From Timema cristinae (lineage: Eukaryota; Arthropoda; Insecta; Phasmatodea; Timematidae): 64,000 nt of DNA. This document shows positions 49,141 through 60,413 of the stretch, one piece after another. Under the pieces are notes generated by a model. It did no database searches and was not told the origin of the DNA. It saw only the letters and a list, made by a program, of their open reading frames with translations. Each line of letters starts with the position of its first letter. Position 1 is the first letter of the stretch. Where the stretch lies: contig JBCFYV010009882.1 in the NCBI GenBank assembly GCA_039000515.1, forward strand, positions 51,626,816-51,690,815. Direction: 5' to 3'. The position numbers were made by a program, and so were the translations under genes.

Positions 49141-49789
49141 TCGTATATTATTGGCCTACATATTAAATGACCTGAGTATTTTTGATACTGTTATTTCATA
49201 AACAAAAAATAATTATGTCTATTGTGATTAGGATCGCTTTTGATCCATTACCTTTTTCCAGCATGGGCTTTTAGAATACCACTTTATCTTTTTGTATTTA
49301 ACAAAAAGTTTGATCCCGAGTATTTTATGTAGGAAATGCATGCATTTTGGACTCTAAGTTAAGGTTCACTCTAGCCCGAGCCTTGTGCTCTGTTCCTTCC
49401 CACTACATGCTCTGTGATTTGTTCTATTATATTTATTAAATTTTCTTATTTATTAATTTCAATAAAATGTTAATGAGTGACATATTGCCTTATCTTTTTA
49501 TTTGTGTATATTTAGGGGTATCATTATCATTAATCTGTTTACTCTTGCACAGCTTTATTTATCAACTTCTCCCCCTCTCAAATTCCTCCTTACTATTAGT
49601 ATAGAGGGTTATGTGTATAGATATAAAATGTTATCAGAGAGAAATTGAAATAACAAAATTTTTCTATTGAAATTCGATGTCCTGTGTTGCTTTTAGTATA
49701 TTTACTCTCCATTAACCAAATCAAATAATTGACAAAATTTAATCTATCAATAGCTCTATTAAAAATACAAAAATTCAGAAAAAAGTTAC
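49141..49789. other. Intronic, no feature recognised
   Basis: AT-rich sequence leading to the donor site of the middle KDM7-type exon. Confidence 0.4.
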
Positions 49790-49880
49790 CTTTTGGCATC
49801 TCTTTCTTTGGTAAGGTACCCGATGTAGAAGGAATAGGTGTATCTGAAGTCTTCTTCTTGTTGTAGGGGCGTTTTGGAGG
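49790..49880 (-). CDS. KDM7-type histone demethylase, penultimate coding exon
   Basis: The minus-strand exon lies between acceptor tgttattag (49881) and donor G|GTAACT (49790/49789). It is 91 bp, reading PPKRPYNKKKTSDTPIPSTS and then GTLPKKEMPK plus one base of the next codon. The exon before it ends in a complete codon and this one starts in phase 0. It leaves one base, and exon 43032 supplies the other two, so all three exons agree. The sequence is a basic, proline- and serine-rich linker, as expected of the disordered C-terminal half of PHF2/PHF8. It contains no catalytic residues. Confidence 0.75.
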
Positions 49881-50938
49881 CTAATAACAAAAAAATTAAA
49901 CAAAAAAATACTTGAACAATATTTTCATAACCATAAACATAGATCATAGCTTTAACAACAGACAGGTAAAGTGTAATGAAACAAATATGAAGTAGAAAAT
50001 CAGAACAAATATTTACGGTGTTTAAATCACTGTCTTCAGCTCGTAGTTATGGATGTTTAATAAACAAAAAAAGCCAAAATAAAATGTTAACATGATGATG
50101 ATGATGATGATGAAAATAAATTTGAAAGCACAATAAGCAGCACATCGGAAAAAAAATTCCAAAGCTAACACAAAACATACAAGCAATTAATAAAATCAAA
50201 GAAATTATAATTATGTTTTGGAAAAGTTTGAATAAAAACACTATTCTGAAAGAATAAACACAAATAGTAATAGAGAAATATCTAAATTTACTTCCAGATG
50301 TATAAACAAGATGGAAGTCACGTCTAGTTATGACCAAAAACTTCTTCAAATTAAAAAAAATGCATTAGGAAACCATTGAGGTCATTCAACCACCAAAATT
50401 TTATTGCATTATTTTAATAAGTGTATAAATATAAGCTATGAATATTGATTCAATGATTTAAAATCATTACAGTTCTCGAGTTATAAGTAGTCAAACTTAC
50501 TATTTTATCCATTTTATATACTCGTTTTAAGGTAAAGTAGTTAATCATGGGGATTAAATTGATCCTAGCTAGACATGCATATGAAGTGTATGATTTAAGT
50601 ATTTACAATATATTAAATAAAAATTGTTTTTAATTTATAAGCTATTTAATAGTTGTAAAATTACATCATTTTTGATGTTATACAACTACTTTTCGTTTAA
50701 AACCCTGATACTTTTATTTTATATCATTTTGTAGTACATAATGTCGTTATTTTCTATTTGTTTGGTTTATTAGTCTAACTCGACTATTTTATTTTATTAT
50801 GGACACCGAGTTGATAAATGCAAATGTAAATTTGTTATGTCTACTTCCTGGAACGTCTTGCTTTGACTGTACCTACCAATAACTCAGACAGGCCGACCAA
50901 GCTAACCTGACTAGTGACTCATCTTTAAGTGCTTTTTT

Positions 50939-50966
50939 TTTAGCACCATGTCTTATTATCTGAGTG
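50939..50966 (-). repeat. SINE tail remnant
   Basis: ttagcaccatgtcttattat is the inverted shared tail. The rest of the SINE is absent. Confidence 0.55.
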
Positions 50967-51477
50967 ACGAGTTGTGACATTTATTTTGTCCGCTTTTGCT
51001 TCCTATAGTAATTTGGCACTTGGATAATATTTTATTGTGTTACTTTTGTTTCTAAACTCAAAGTGTTAAAGGAACTCATCTCTTGGTACGTATCAAAACA
51101 TGTCTTGATTTCAAACCTATTGTTTATCTGAATATTACAATTAACTTCATGAGTGTATAAAAACACATGAGTTTCACTTTTATTACTGTAAATTGAAAAT
51201 TAAAAAGTATATAAAAAACTTATAAGTGTTGAAAATATATCTAATGTCACATGAGTTGGCTACTGCATTTCCTTGAGTATTTTCTAAAAAAATACATTAA
51301 TTTTGCGTGTTTATTAAGTTCAACCCTAAAAAGCAACGTGCATCAAGACCAAGAAAACGAAACAAAAAGGCGAACTAGAACAAGAATCTATTCAAGCTTA
51401 AAACAATGAAAGATTTGATCTACGATACTTCCAGATGCATAATAAACTCATAACAACGGTAGGTGGTGACGTATATA

Positions 51478-51913
51478 CAGTAGAACTCCACTTATCTGAA
51501 CTCCAGTCATCCAGATCGCCAAATATCTGGATCACTATCAGGGAAAGAAAAAAAAAGGAAAAAAAAAAAAAGAGGAAAATATTGAAATTTGTCACGCTGC
51601 ATCGCTGAGACTGACGATGGTATTCACCGGCCGGCCGCTATGCCATTCCAAGGCCAAATGCCATCACCCACACCCAATTCAAATTCATTGTATACTTTTT
51701 TACAGTAGCTATAAGTTTAAACTTACTGTACTTTTTTTTACGACCGCACTATAATGTGATTCCACTTCGCTGTATTATTGCAAAAACAATTAAAAAAGTG
51801 ATTTTAGAGTAAATTTTTTGTTTTATTTTGAAACATTGCCTCAATTAAATGATTAATCCAATGATCCAGATCACGTCCGGCACTCATTAATCTGGATAGT
51901 TGAAGTTATACTG
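51478..51913. mobile_element. Pogo/Tigger-type MITE, 436 bp
   Basis: The left end cagtagaactccacttatct follows TA (51476-51477). The right end, inverted, is cagtataacttcaactatcc and is followed by ca, probably a mutated TA. 'atccagat' motifs lie inside both ends. No coding capacity. Confidence 0.75.
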
Positions 51914-52495
51914 CATCATTTACTTAAGACATAGTAGCTCCCTACTTGTTGACGTTGGTAAGGAACTATATAATACATTTAAATTCACCCCAAAGAGTTT
52001 TGGTTTGAATTACAGCATCCTTAAATAATTACAAATGAATATCAAAACACAAGCTGCAAAATCATTTTAACTACGGGAATATCAGTATGGAGGAGAATAC
52101 AATTAAATTAATTTAAATTGGGTTAAAAATGAAACCTGGCCACTAGCATAAAATTTATCCCAGGATCTTAGTGTGTCACTGTTCTAGCAATGAGCTATCC
52201 AGTATTTGTCCCACGCTCATGATCACATATACACGCACTGACAATATAAAAGTGAAGTCAGTTTAGTCAGTGCAGACTATAAAATATAACTTGTGTAAAT
52301 ATTATAGTATATGCATTTATCAAAGGTACAGCTGTAAATCACATTACTTGATGTATGGATAAGTGAACCAATTTATAGTAAACTTTCTAATTGTCAAATA
52401 ATGATCTTATTAAAATCAGTGGCCAAATCATACATTCAACTTATCCACTAAGAATCTTAAATTGAATCACAGCTTCCGCTTAGAACCCACTATTG
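51914..52495. other. Intronic, no feature recognised
   Basis: AT-rich. Nothing identified on either strand. Confidence 0.4.
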
Positions 52496-52500
52496 TTTGC

Positions 52501-52770
52501 TGTTCCGGGGCCTTGTTACCAGTGGTTGATATTCTATTTTATGTCCCGGAGCTTGGCTACGACTAGTTCATAATATTCTATTTTATGCCTCGAGGCCTTG
52601 TTACCAGTGGTTAATTATATTTTATTGTTTCATGCCCCGGGGCCTGGTTACTAGTGGTTCATAATATTCCATTAATCGATGCCCCGGGGCCTTGTTTCAT
52701 TGGTTGATAATCTGTTGTTGTTTGATGTCCTGGGGCCTGGTTACACGAGTAGGATATGACATGTACCAAC
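52501..52770. repeat. Minisatellite with CCCCGGGG palindromes, six units of about 45 bp
   Basis: Units start near 52501, 52542, 52587, 52632, 52680 and 52727 with variants of 'tgccccggggcctggttac' and continue 'cagtggttcataatattcta'. The GC-rich palindromic head stands out in AT-rich DNA. Units differ by several substitutions, so the array is not recent. Confidence 0.85.
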
Positions 52771-52837
52771 TGGTTGACCCAAAATGATCAACTTAGAAAA
52801 ATGATGCCTTACTAATGACGATTTCAATCCACAAAAT

Positions 52838-52880
52838 TAGTGTATAACCCGAACGGGTAGTAAGACGCAGTGCTAAAAAA
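52838..52880 (+). repeat. SINE tail fragment, plus strand
   Basis: gtgtataacccgaacgggta and 'agtaagacgcagtgct', then a poly-A run. It is only the 3' end of a family A or B SINE, well preserved. Confidence 0.85.
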
Positions 52881-52969
52881 AAACACACTAAATTGTTTTT
52901 TTTTCCCTTGGCTCCTCACTCCTCATTTGATCTATATGTAGAACAAGGAATGAGAACGTTAAATTTAAG

Positions 52970-53125
52970 GAAATATGCACTCTTTGTATGGAGGGATAGT
53001 GAATAAGTTTTTAGGGGGAAAATACCTCTGTACGTATAACCGGGATTCTAACCCTAAACTCCTCAACGTCGGCAATCCAGTACGATGGAATAGTGACGTA
53101 TTGGACCATGTGACCACAAATGTGG
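52970..53125 (-). repeat. SINE family A, diverged, minus strand
   Basis: Inverted body (aatgcactctttgtatggag), 'gtgaataagtttttaggggg', B-box remains (accgggattctaaccc) and head remains (attggaccatgtgacc) are in order. Confidence 0.65.
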
Positions 53126-53599
53126 GTATTTATTAGAGTTATAAATTATATTAAAAAATATTTCATGGACTTCACTTGTTATTTTCCGTTTACGATTATT
53201 TGTTGAAAACGTTGTTTGAAATGTATTGACTTGTTGGATTCAATGAAACAAGTGACCATCTCAACTTTTGAATACTAGTAGGTCCTCTCATGTGAAACAG
53301 TTATATATCTTATCGCATGGTCCTAAATGTGCCAATCAATTGACACACTCAAGCTTTGAAATATTTTTAATTATTTGGTCAACCACTTTTTATTCTTATG
53401 CATAAGCTTGTCGACCAGTTGGTCCTAGTCTTGTAGGCCATTTGACCTATGTGGCATTCCAACATTTTTACAGCGTGTCAGCCAGTTTGTAAGGTGCCCG
53501 TCATGAGTTCTGTTAACTATTATAGCAATACCAAAAAATAATACTTTTTTACTACAAATAAAGAACTCTAAATCCTGCTCCGGTGATAACATGGTCTCT

Positions 53600-53832
53600 A
53601 ACGTCACTCTAGTCGTAGATTAGACCGTTACAGACAGGGAAATTGTGGTTCGAGCTCGATCGGGTGCACAGAGGGTAGTTTTATTATAAATTGTTTCCCA
53701 CTCTACACAAATGCGAGTTCACTTCAACCAAATTCAGCTTTCCTAATCCCTAACTAGTTAGTGTAATTAGTATATGTGAGTATACCTCGAATGGATAGTA
53801 AGACTCGGTGCTAAAAGAATAATAAAAGAACC
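53600..53832 (+). repeat. SINE family A, plus strand
   Basis: B box 'ttgtggttcgagctcgatcg', body 'tttcccactctacacaaatg', and tail 'cgaatggatagtaagactcg' with an A-rich end. The 5' part of the head is eroded. Confidence 0.8.
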
Positions 53833-54525
53833 CTTAAACTTTCACCACTCCAATTATTTCATTAAATGGCTTAGTAATAGATATATTTTTCTCCTAAGAA
53901 CACATTTTGTAAATATAGGCCTAGTAGTATTCGGTACATTAAATACTTTGCGACATGTGTAATAAGTTCATTATTCTAAATTATTAATATTCTATGAATT
54001 TTAGTAGCCAAGATTCAAACTCAAGCCACAACTCCCAGATGAGCGATTCGGTGACAATTCATTTTCTAAATTACTAAATAACAGTGAAGTTCCTAAGTGC
54101 TATGACACCACTGATGGGAAAAAAGAGCTGGCACTCCCAGCTTACTTTCCAAGTCCATCTTCTCTACGTCCCTCCCCCCTTCAACCATGTTAAACATTCC
54201 CTGTCAAAATGTTATATAGCCTACTCATTCTAGGAGAAGCTTGTTGGACAAATCACCTTAATTGATCTGAATTTAATCGAAAAAATGCATGATTTCAAAA
54301 CACCAGTCCTGGAAACCATTGATCAAGTTCTGACACCACTTAAAGTGATTTTAGAATCGATTATGGCTGAAGTGGGATTCAATTTTTTGATGAAAAGAAG
54401 GTTCGGAACTGCCTTTTACCAATAAAAATGTATGAAAATATTCTAAAGAGAAGTGAAGAATGATAAGAGAAGAAAATGACTACCCTAATCATGTACCTCT
54501 TTAAGTATGGAGAGAATAAAGTAAA
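53833..54525. other. Intronic, no feature recognised
   Basis: No gene or repeat identified. Confidence 0.4.
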
Positions 54526-54528
54526 GAA

Positions 54529-54672
54529 TTATTATTATTAGCACCGCGTCTTACTACCCATTCGGGTTATACGCACTTACGCTAATGTGTAATGGTAGGG
54601 TGATTGTAAGATGAAATGAAGGACCTACAGTTTAACGTGGAATCCGAACCACGGTGGCGACCTGGCATTCCA
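54529..54672 (-). repeat. SINE family B, 5'-truncated, with target-site duplication
   Basis: Bounded by the direct repeat aaagtaaagaa (54518-54528 and 54673-54683). The inverted tail and body are well preserved. The break in the body is at nearly the same site as in the copy at 11384, just past 'cctggcattcc'. Confidence 0.9.
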
Positions 54673-54896
54673 AAAGTAAAGAAAATATTTCCTTTGTGTT
54701 CAAAAGCTACATCATATTCTTTCACAGAATAGTGAACAAACTCTTTGGTGACATGTCATCATTGATAACAAACATAGATAAAGTAGGGTAAGAAAGAAAT
54801 GAAAATATTGTATCAATGGACATTTCTAAAGAATATCGATTCTAACTTTATTTTATCAAAACACAAAAATAATTATGAAATACATGTTCAAGAATA

Positions 54897-55193
54897 TATT
54901 ATTATTATTATTATTAGCACCGCGCCTTACTACCTGTTCGGGTTATAAGCACTCACACTTATGTGCAATGGTAGAGTGATTGTGAGATGAAATGGAGGAC
55001 CTACAGTTTAACGTGGATTCAGAACCACGGTGGAGGCCTGGCATTCCTCACATTCACAAGTTGTGATTAATACACGTCTTGTCAGAGGTGAAGGAAGGGT
55101 TTGGTAATCAGATAAATCTGTGCCGAGACCGAGGATTGAAACCCAAACCCCGGTACAGAAGTCTGACACCTTAACCCCAGACCACCGGGTCAC
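54897..55193 (-). repeat. SINE family B, full length, with target-site duplication
   Basis: Flanked by ttcaagaata (54887-54896 and 55194-55203). It has (ATT)n, the hairpin tail, the body and the complete tRNA-like head with inverted B box (gaggattgaaacccaaac) and A box (ccccagaccaccgggtc). This is the most complete minus-strand copy. Confidence 0.95.
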
Positions 55194-55465
55194 TTCAAGA
55201 ATACAAAGTTATCCAATAGTCTAGAATAAAAAATGCAATAAAAAGTAAAATTATACTATTGTTTGGTTAATTCTAGTTCATTGTGGGATAATTAAATAAA
55301 TTGTATTATCTTTTAAATCTATAATTTCTATTTTGGTTCACCTTAAATCATATTTAGTTTTTATCAGAAATTTTGAAAATTTTAAAAATTTAGTTAGAAA
55401 AATCAGAATTCCTAACAGCTACCCAAAAAGTGCCCGACTTTGACAAACTTCTCTCACTTTTTTTT

Positions 55466-55505
55466 AATCACAATGTCTTACTACCCATCCAAGTTATAAG
55501 CTTTT
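55466..55505 (-). repeat. SINE tail remnant, minus strand
   Basis: tgtcttactacccatccaag with 'ttataagc' equals the inverted shared tail. No body is recognisable. Confidence 0.55.
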
Positions 55506-55754
55506 AGTTTTGTTATTATTTACTGTTTTATAAAGGAATAGTTATTGACATTAGAAGAATAAGACAAAGATAATCTGTTCACAGAAAATTTAGTTATTTA
55601 TTAGTTTTAAGATTAGTACTTGACATAAAAATTGCCCTTTTTTTACTTTGATAAGTGATGTTAATTCACTTAAATGCCAAAGTGCCAAAACATCTCTTTC
55701 ATCAGGTGAACAAATAACTATAACTCATTTTCTTGTGTTTAAGATACATAAATA

Positions 55755-56380
55755 CAGTGGAACCTGAACAATTTGGACTTAAAGGAACCAGAAAAAAATT
55801 TGAATTATCCAAAAATTTGAATTAAATTTTATTAAAATAAATTTCCTTTTCCAATTTCTTTATCACCACTACTTTTTTGGCCAAAGTTAATGATTTATAG
55901 GAATGTGACTTGGACAGTGACATTATGATACACACACACTACTGTACAGTATGTACTAAACAAAATAACAAAATAAACTCGCACGTCACAAGAATATCTC
56001 TATGACCGAATCACTAAGACCAGCGCACGTAACCGCTTAAAGGTTCAACCTTGACTAACAGAGTACAGAAGTGTATGTGTAAACAAAGACGTACAGGTGA
56101 GCAGGGAAGGGAGTGGGGCGTGAAAAAGGGTACTGGCCACTTTCACAATTTGTCTCCCCTGTTTCCAAAAATAGAACAACACGAGACCACAACTAGAAGT
56201 AGGAAAACAATACTGCACAGTACATTACAACTTACAAAAAGTTTGAACAAGCCAAACCAAAATTCGAATTATCCACAATATTTTAACATTATTTTAATAC
56301 AAAATTAATGGGACCGGGCGAAAAATTTGAAATAAAGACGATTTCAAATTACGGTAGTGTGAATTAGTCAGGTTCCACTG
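55755..56380. mobile_element. Pogo-type MITE, 626 bp, with TA duplication
   Basis: The ends are cagtggaacctga and exactly its complement tcaggttccactg, a perfect 13-bp inverted repeat, flanked by TA at 55753-55754 and 56381-56382. Subterminal 'gaattatccaaaaatttgaatt'-like strings recur inside both ends. The interior, including the open frame at 56051-56308, matches no transposase. It is a non-autonomous copy. Confidence 0.9.
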
Positions 56381-56382
56381 TA

Positions 56383-57082
56383 ACATATATTTTCGTGATT
56401 TGTTATAATCTCATTATACCCTTAATTATAATTGAATACGGGAAAAGAAACACTAAGAAAATAATATCCGCTAATCACCATATTTAAGAGAAAACAAAAA
56501 TTGAAGCTTTTCCCACTCCTTTAACATATATATTGTATTCTCCACAAATTTTTTTTAAAAGTATATAAATATGAGTTAGGGGTGTGGATTATATATATAT
56601 ATTTGTGAGATGAAATTGAAAGGAAGCAAAGTTGAGGTGAAGGAAAGTTAATTATTTTGTTAGCGAATCTTAATATTATTTTTAAAGTAGTGATTAAATA
56701 GAGACAGATAAAGAATAGTGTCTAGAAAAAAAAAGAGAACTAAATTAATATAGTTTAAAAGTAAATGCAATGCATCTTATATCTTTCTTATGCATATGTG
56801 CACTTATGGAATAGATATTGAAGAGAGTAGACTTCAGAGGAGATGTAGAATATTTGGAAGTAGAGAGAATTAAAAAAATCATGGAAAAATCACCTACCTA
56901 AGTATATTATTTTAATCTCGACTATCCAATTACTGGTAACACGTGCCTACAAATGTAGGGAATTTGAATTTATTAATCTTCAAGATACTATGATTTTCGT
57001 ACTGCCCAATTCACTTAAACTATTGAACATAAAAGATATCAAATTCCCTATCTTACTCTCCCTATATATATGAAATACTTAC
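56383..57082. other. Intronic, no feature recognised
   Basis: AT-rich sequence between the MITE and the donor site of the next exon. Confidence 0.4.
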
Positions 57083-57285
57083 TGGCAAATTGGCACGTTT
57101 AGCTGCTGCAGCTTCTAATCCTTTTTCTATGGCCTGGTTCTTTTTAATATATCTAGTGGGTCTGTCTGTTCGTGGAACGAGACGTCCAATACGAGCACTA
57201 GGATTCCAAGCTTCATCAATGTTTCGTTTTTTTGAGCGTTTGTTAAGTGGTTCTTCTCCATCTGATACATCAAGTGATGGATAAA
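57083..57285 (-). CDS. KDM7-type histone demethylase, upstream C-terminal exon
   Basis: Minus-strand acceptor tcattttcag (57286) and strong donor CCA|GTAAGTAT (57083/57082). It is 203 bp: two bases finish a codon, then 67 codons. It begins YPSLDVSDGEEPLNKRSKKR, continues AWNPSARIGRLVPRTDRPTR and ends IEKGLEAAAAKRANLP. From memory, PHF2/PHF8 have the same order: a YVYPSLE(S/D) acidic box, then a (A/P)W(N/S)P.AR motif, .DRP.R and IE.GLAAAAAK. The preceding exon should supply one base (probably G of Val) and the acidic region. It was not found with confidence in 57.3-64 kb. This exon fixes the identity of the gene. Gene symbol not given because orthology within the family is unresolved. Confidence 0.85.
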
Positions 57286-58195
57286 CTGAAAATGAAATAT
57301 ATTAAAGTAATTATATATATTAAAAGTCTGCATACTCAAGGGTTTTCTTTAGTTTACTTGAGTTTGAATTTCCCTAACGATTTTAACACATTAATTAATA
57401 TAAATAGTGTAAGCTATTTATTAATTACAAGAAATGTATTAAAAACTAAAATAAATATATTTATCTAAGATGACAATAGTACTAATGTTATTACAATGAA
57501 AATATCATGATTTGAAAATTAAAATTTGTTCTTTATTAAAACCTGAAAAACAAACTATTATGAGCTTTGGTAAATACAAATACTAATTTTTAAATAAACT
57601 TGTGATGATACAAGCTATTTAAAAAATACATATGTTTTAATTTGATTAAGTTTAAAAGAATACTAGCTGTCCAGGTGGAAAATTTGTCTTCTTTAAAAAA
57701 CATGTATATTTGAAATTGGATATGAATATATTAAAACACATATTTTTTAATGTTTTATGTAATTATGAATAATATGAACATAACAGAGAATTTCTAAATT
57801 GAACGTAAATTCATTTACCAAACAAAAATATATTTTTACATTTTTTATGACAAATTATATACTTTAATGAAGAAGTTGGATTAAATAAGCTATATTTTCA
57901 TTACCTGATTCTTCAGATAAATAAATTGGAAAACATCTTTATAAACAATATTGTTTGTGTAACACACATTGTTTGCTACAATTGTTATTTCTTTACATAT
58001 GAATATTTTCACACCATTAAATGAGAGGGTTGGCTGAGAGCAACATATAATTAATTGTCTTTGTGCAAAGAGAGGTTTAGGCAGTAATATCACAACTTAT
58101 GTGTTTAAAGTTTGACAGTGACTCTTATTAATGGTCATGGCAAAAAAAATTGTCAACGGTAATTATGTGTGCAGTAATTTGAATGGCAGAACATT
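57286..58195. other. Probable intron, no feature recognised
   Basis: AT-rich. A minus-strand donor-like site after 'gaagaatcag' at 57913 could end a 32-bp microexon, but its acceptor is poor. Confidence 0.35.
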
Positions 58196-58199
58196 TTCT

Positions 58200-59010
58200 G
58201 AAGGAGATACTTTCACTCAAGGATGTCGAGACAGCTGCGTTTGGAAATATCAGAGGATACACAAACAGATCAAGGCTTGGAGGAAGTAGTGGAATAAGAT
58301 GAATATCTTCATTACATTTATAAACATTTAGATTTCGTTTTCACAGTGGTGCTCCTTCACTAGCAATGAATATAGTGGCAACATCGGATATGGGGCCTCG
58401 TCTTATCTTTTTAAGGGTTAGGTCGCTATGGTTTATTATGAATATTAGCAAGATTTAGCTTATATTCCTTGATCAGCTGCTTTATGATATTCAGCTTGTG
58501 TTAGCTTGTGCATTTTGTGGAAGGAAAGAATTTCCCAGACGGTATTCAATGGATTTATCTATGTCGTAGATATACACTTGAATGTATGTTTGTGCACAAG
58601 AGCAAATCATGTGAAATGGTCCAATAACATGGTACATGTTATCATTCATTTTGTGTACTTCTGGCCACCAGTTGTATGTTATTCTGTTTTTGCATAGCTA
58701 CTGACCATCGCTAATGCTCTATTAAATGAATGTATATTTGTCTTATAGTTAGTTAGTTATGTGTTTGTACATCAAGTCCAGTGAAGAGCTGCTCTAATAA
58801 TAGTGATTCTTGAATCGGTGTAAGGGCAACTTTGCCACCGTGACAGCAGTCAGTGTACTTTAATGGTCTTTCATTTTTTCTCACATTAATAACACAGAGC
58901 ATTACAGTATTCGCAAAAATGAGTCAGATATCCTATATTTGATGGAATAACATTATTGAGTTGTCGAAAGGCGAAAGAGTACTCGATTTCTTCTTACACA
59001 TCATCTAATT
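58200..59010 (-). pseudogene. Helitron replication-protein N-terminal region, degenerate
   Basis: The minus strand in mixed frames reads FCEYCNALCY.CEKK (about 58910), TDCCHGGKVALTPIQESLLL (58850), NIHSFNRALAMVSSYAKTE (58730), YHVIGPFHMICSCAQTYIQV with YIYDIDKSIEYRL (58640-58550), and DVATIFIASEGAPL (58380). This is the Helitron-specific zinc-finger-like block (C..C, CC..GKV) followed by the helitron-like domain with its YIYD and A.iFp.GaP motifs, known from the family. The Rep HUH and helicase parts are not seen. Many stops; the ends of the element are not located. Confidence 0.6.
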
Positions 59011-60400
59011 GCATTGGCTCTTCTTCCACATTATTATTGAATCGTTGTGGCATAAGTTGTGCTTTTTATTATTGTATTTTTACTTTCAAATCACCATGAA
59101 TCTGTGATTTTTCATCAACCGACGTAGATGAGGCATGATTATACGATAACTAAATTAATTAAATGATACTAGGCCTAATTAATATTGTGGCTATAATTTG
59201 GCCCTTCTTACCCATTATCATTGGCGCAGAGTAACGAGTGAGGCAGCACAGACAGTAGAGAGGGTGGTTGGTGCAGTCTGTTTAAATGAGAAAAGACGCA
59301 AGGGCCGAACAATGAAGCACAACAGGCTATAGTGGGGGGAAAAAACTTGTAAATAGGGAAAGCAAGGTAAAAAGGGTAGGCCTAAGCGAGGTGTAAGAAT
59401 GTTTTAAGTAATTTTTAATGGATTTACTTTTAGTTTTAAACCTTTTTGCACTTCATACCTTTTTTAAACTTTTAACTCTAAAATAAAACTCTTTTTTGAA
59501 ATTTTTTACAAAATGTTTTTAATTATATTGACTTCTGGTTCTTGGTACCATTTTTAAAATCTTACACCTCTGAACACCAACACAATCAATGTCATACAAT
59601 TTGAGTGTGGATAAATGGCCAGTGTCATTTATAACTAGATTTACTGTCAAATTAGTAGCCTCCCTTACTTCTTTCTGGTGTATCAATACACATAGTACAA
59701 TATTGCAATGCACATAGCAGGCATCACTCGAAAGAAAATATTAGTAAATATATTAGATAATATTTAGTAAAAATCTGATCGAACTGCCAAATTTGATTTA
59801 ATCTTATGATTAGCAAAACCTGTATTTTTTGGATGAGCACAGTATACTTTATAATGAATGATCAATACATAGAGACACCAATATTTCGCAAGGCTTCGCA
59901 AGTTGTGTTTTTATGAACTTTTACTTAGCAAATTAAAATTGCCTTAGAAACATAAACATCATTATGGCAGTTTTGGGTGAAAGTATTCACGCGAAATTGA
60001 CGATTTGGCCATTTAAACGCAAATTATGGCCACTCTTTTCTATTTAAACGCGAATAAATAATAAATCATTGCTGACATCAGCAGCCATTCTAAGATTTGA
60101 ACAAAAAAATAAAAATAGTACCAACTGAAGCATATAATTTTCTTTCAAAAGAAAATTTATTTCCCTCAACCAAAGACTTGCTTTAAAAAGCGATAAAACT
60201 GGCTACTACAACGGCCATATTAGGCACCCAAGGAAAGTATTTAAAAAATTAGAAGCCAAAAACAACACCATGTCTAAGCTAGAGTGAGATTTCTCTACAC
60301 TCATATCTTTGGCTTCCTGATGACGTCACTTCCATCAGGTTGTTAGATATTAACGTTGCTTTAGTAATATCATTTTGTTTTTAACCTCTCCTCTATTTAT
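59011..60400. other. No gene recognised
   Basis: Includes a minus-strand frame (59713-59519) without recognisable domain and an AT-rich flank before the hAT pseudogene. Confidence 0.35.
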
Positions 60401-60413
60401 TTAATATTTAAAC

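Larger units (their letters stand above)
43033..49789 (-). other. KDM7-type gene, last intron (6.8 kb)
   Basis: Bounded by donor CAAAAG|GTAACT (minus strand, 49790/49789) and acceptor TTGCAG (43033). It is filled with LINE fragments, a GC-richer segment with minisatellites (45.5-47 kb), a hAT end and a CTCF-like tandem array. No internal exon was recognised. Confidence 0.7.
49881..57082 (-). other. KDM7-type gene, intron between the two upstream exons here (7.2 kb)
   Basis: Bounded by donor TTGCCA|GTAAGT (57083/57082) and acceptor TTATTAG (49881). It contains a (ATG)n run at 50091-50113, two pogo-type MITEs, a GC-palindrome minisatellite and seven SINE pieces. No further exon was recognised. 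Confidence 0.7.

Noticed and set aside
50047..50349. 100-codon minus-strand frame with a histidine run
   Set aside because: The histidines come from an (ATG)n microsatellite at 50091-50113; the rest is low-complexity and intronic.
56051..56308. 85-codon open frame
   Set aside because: It lies wholly inside a non-autonomous MITE and has no recognisable domain.
57903..57934. A 32-bp minus-strand microexon that could precede the KDM7-type exon at 57285 (reading CFPIYLSEES)
   Set aside because: The donor is GTAATG and the phase fits, but the acceptor (ttataaag) lacks a pyrimidine tract and the exon is very short. Transcript data would decide.
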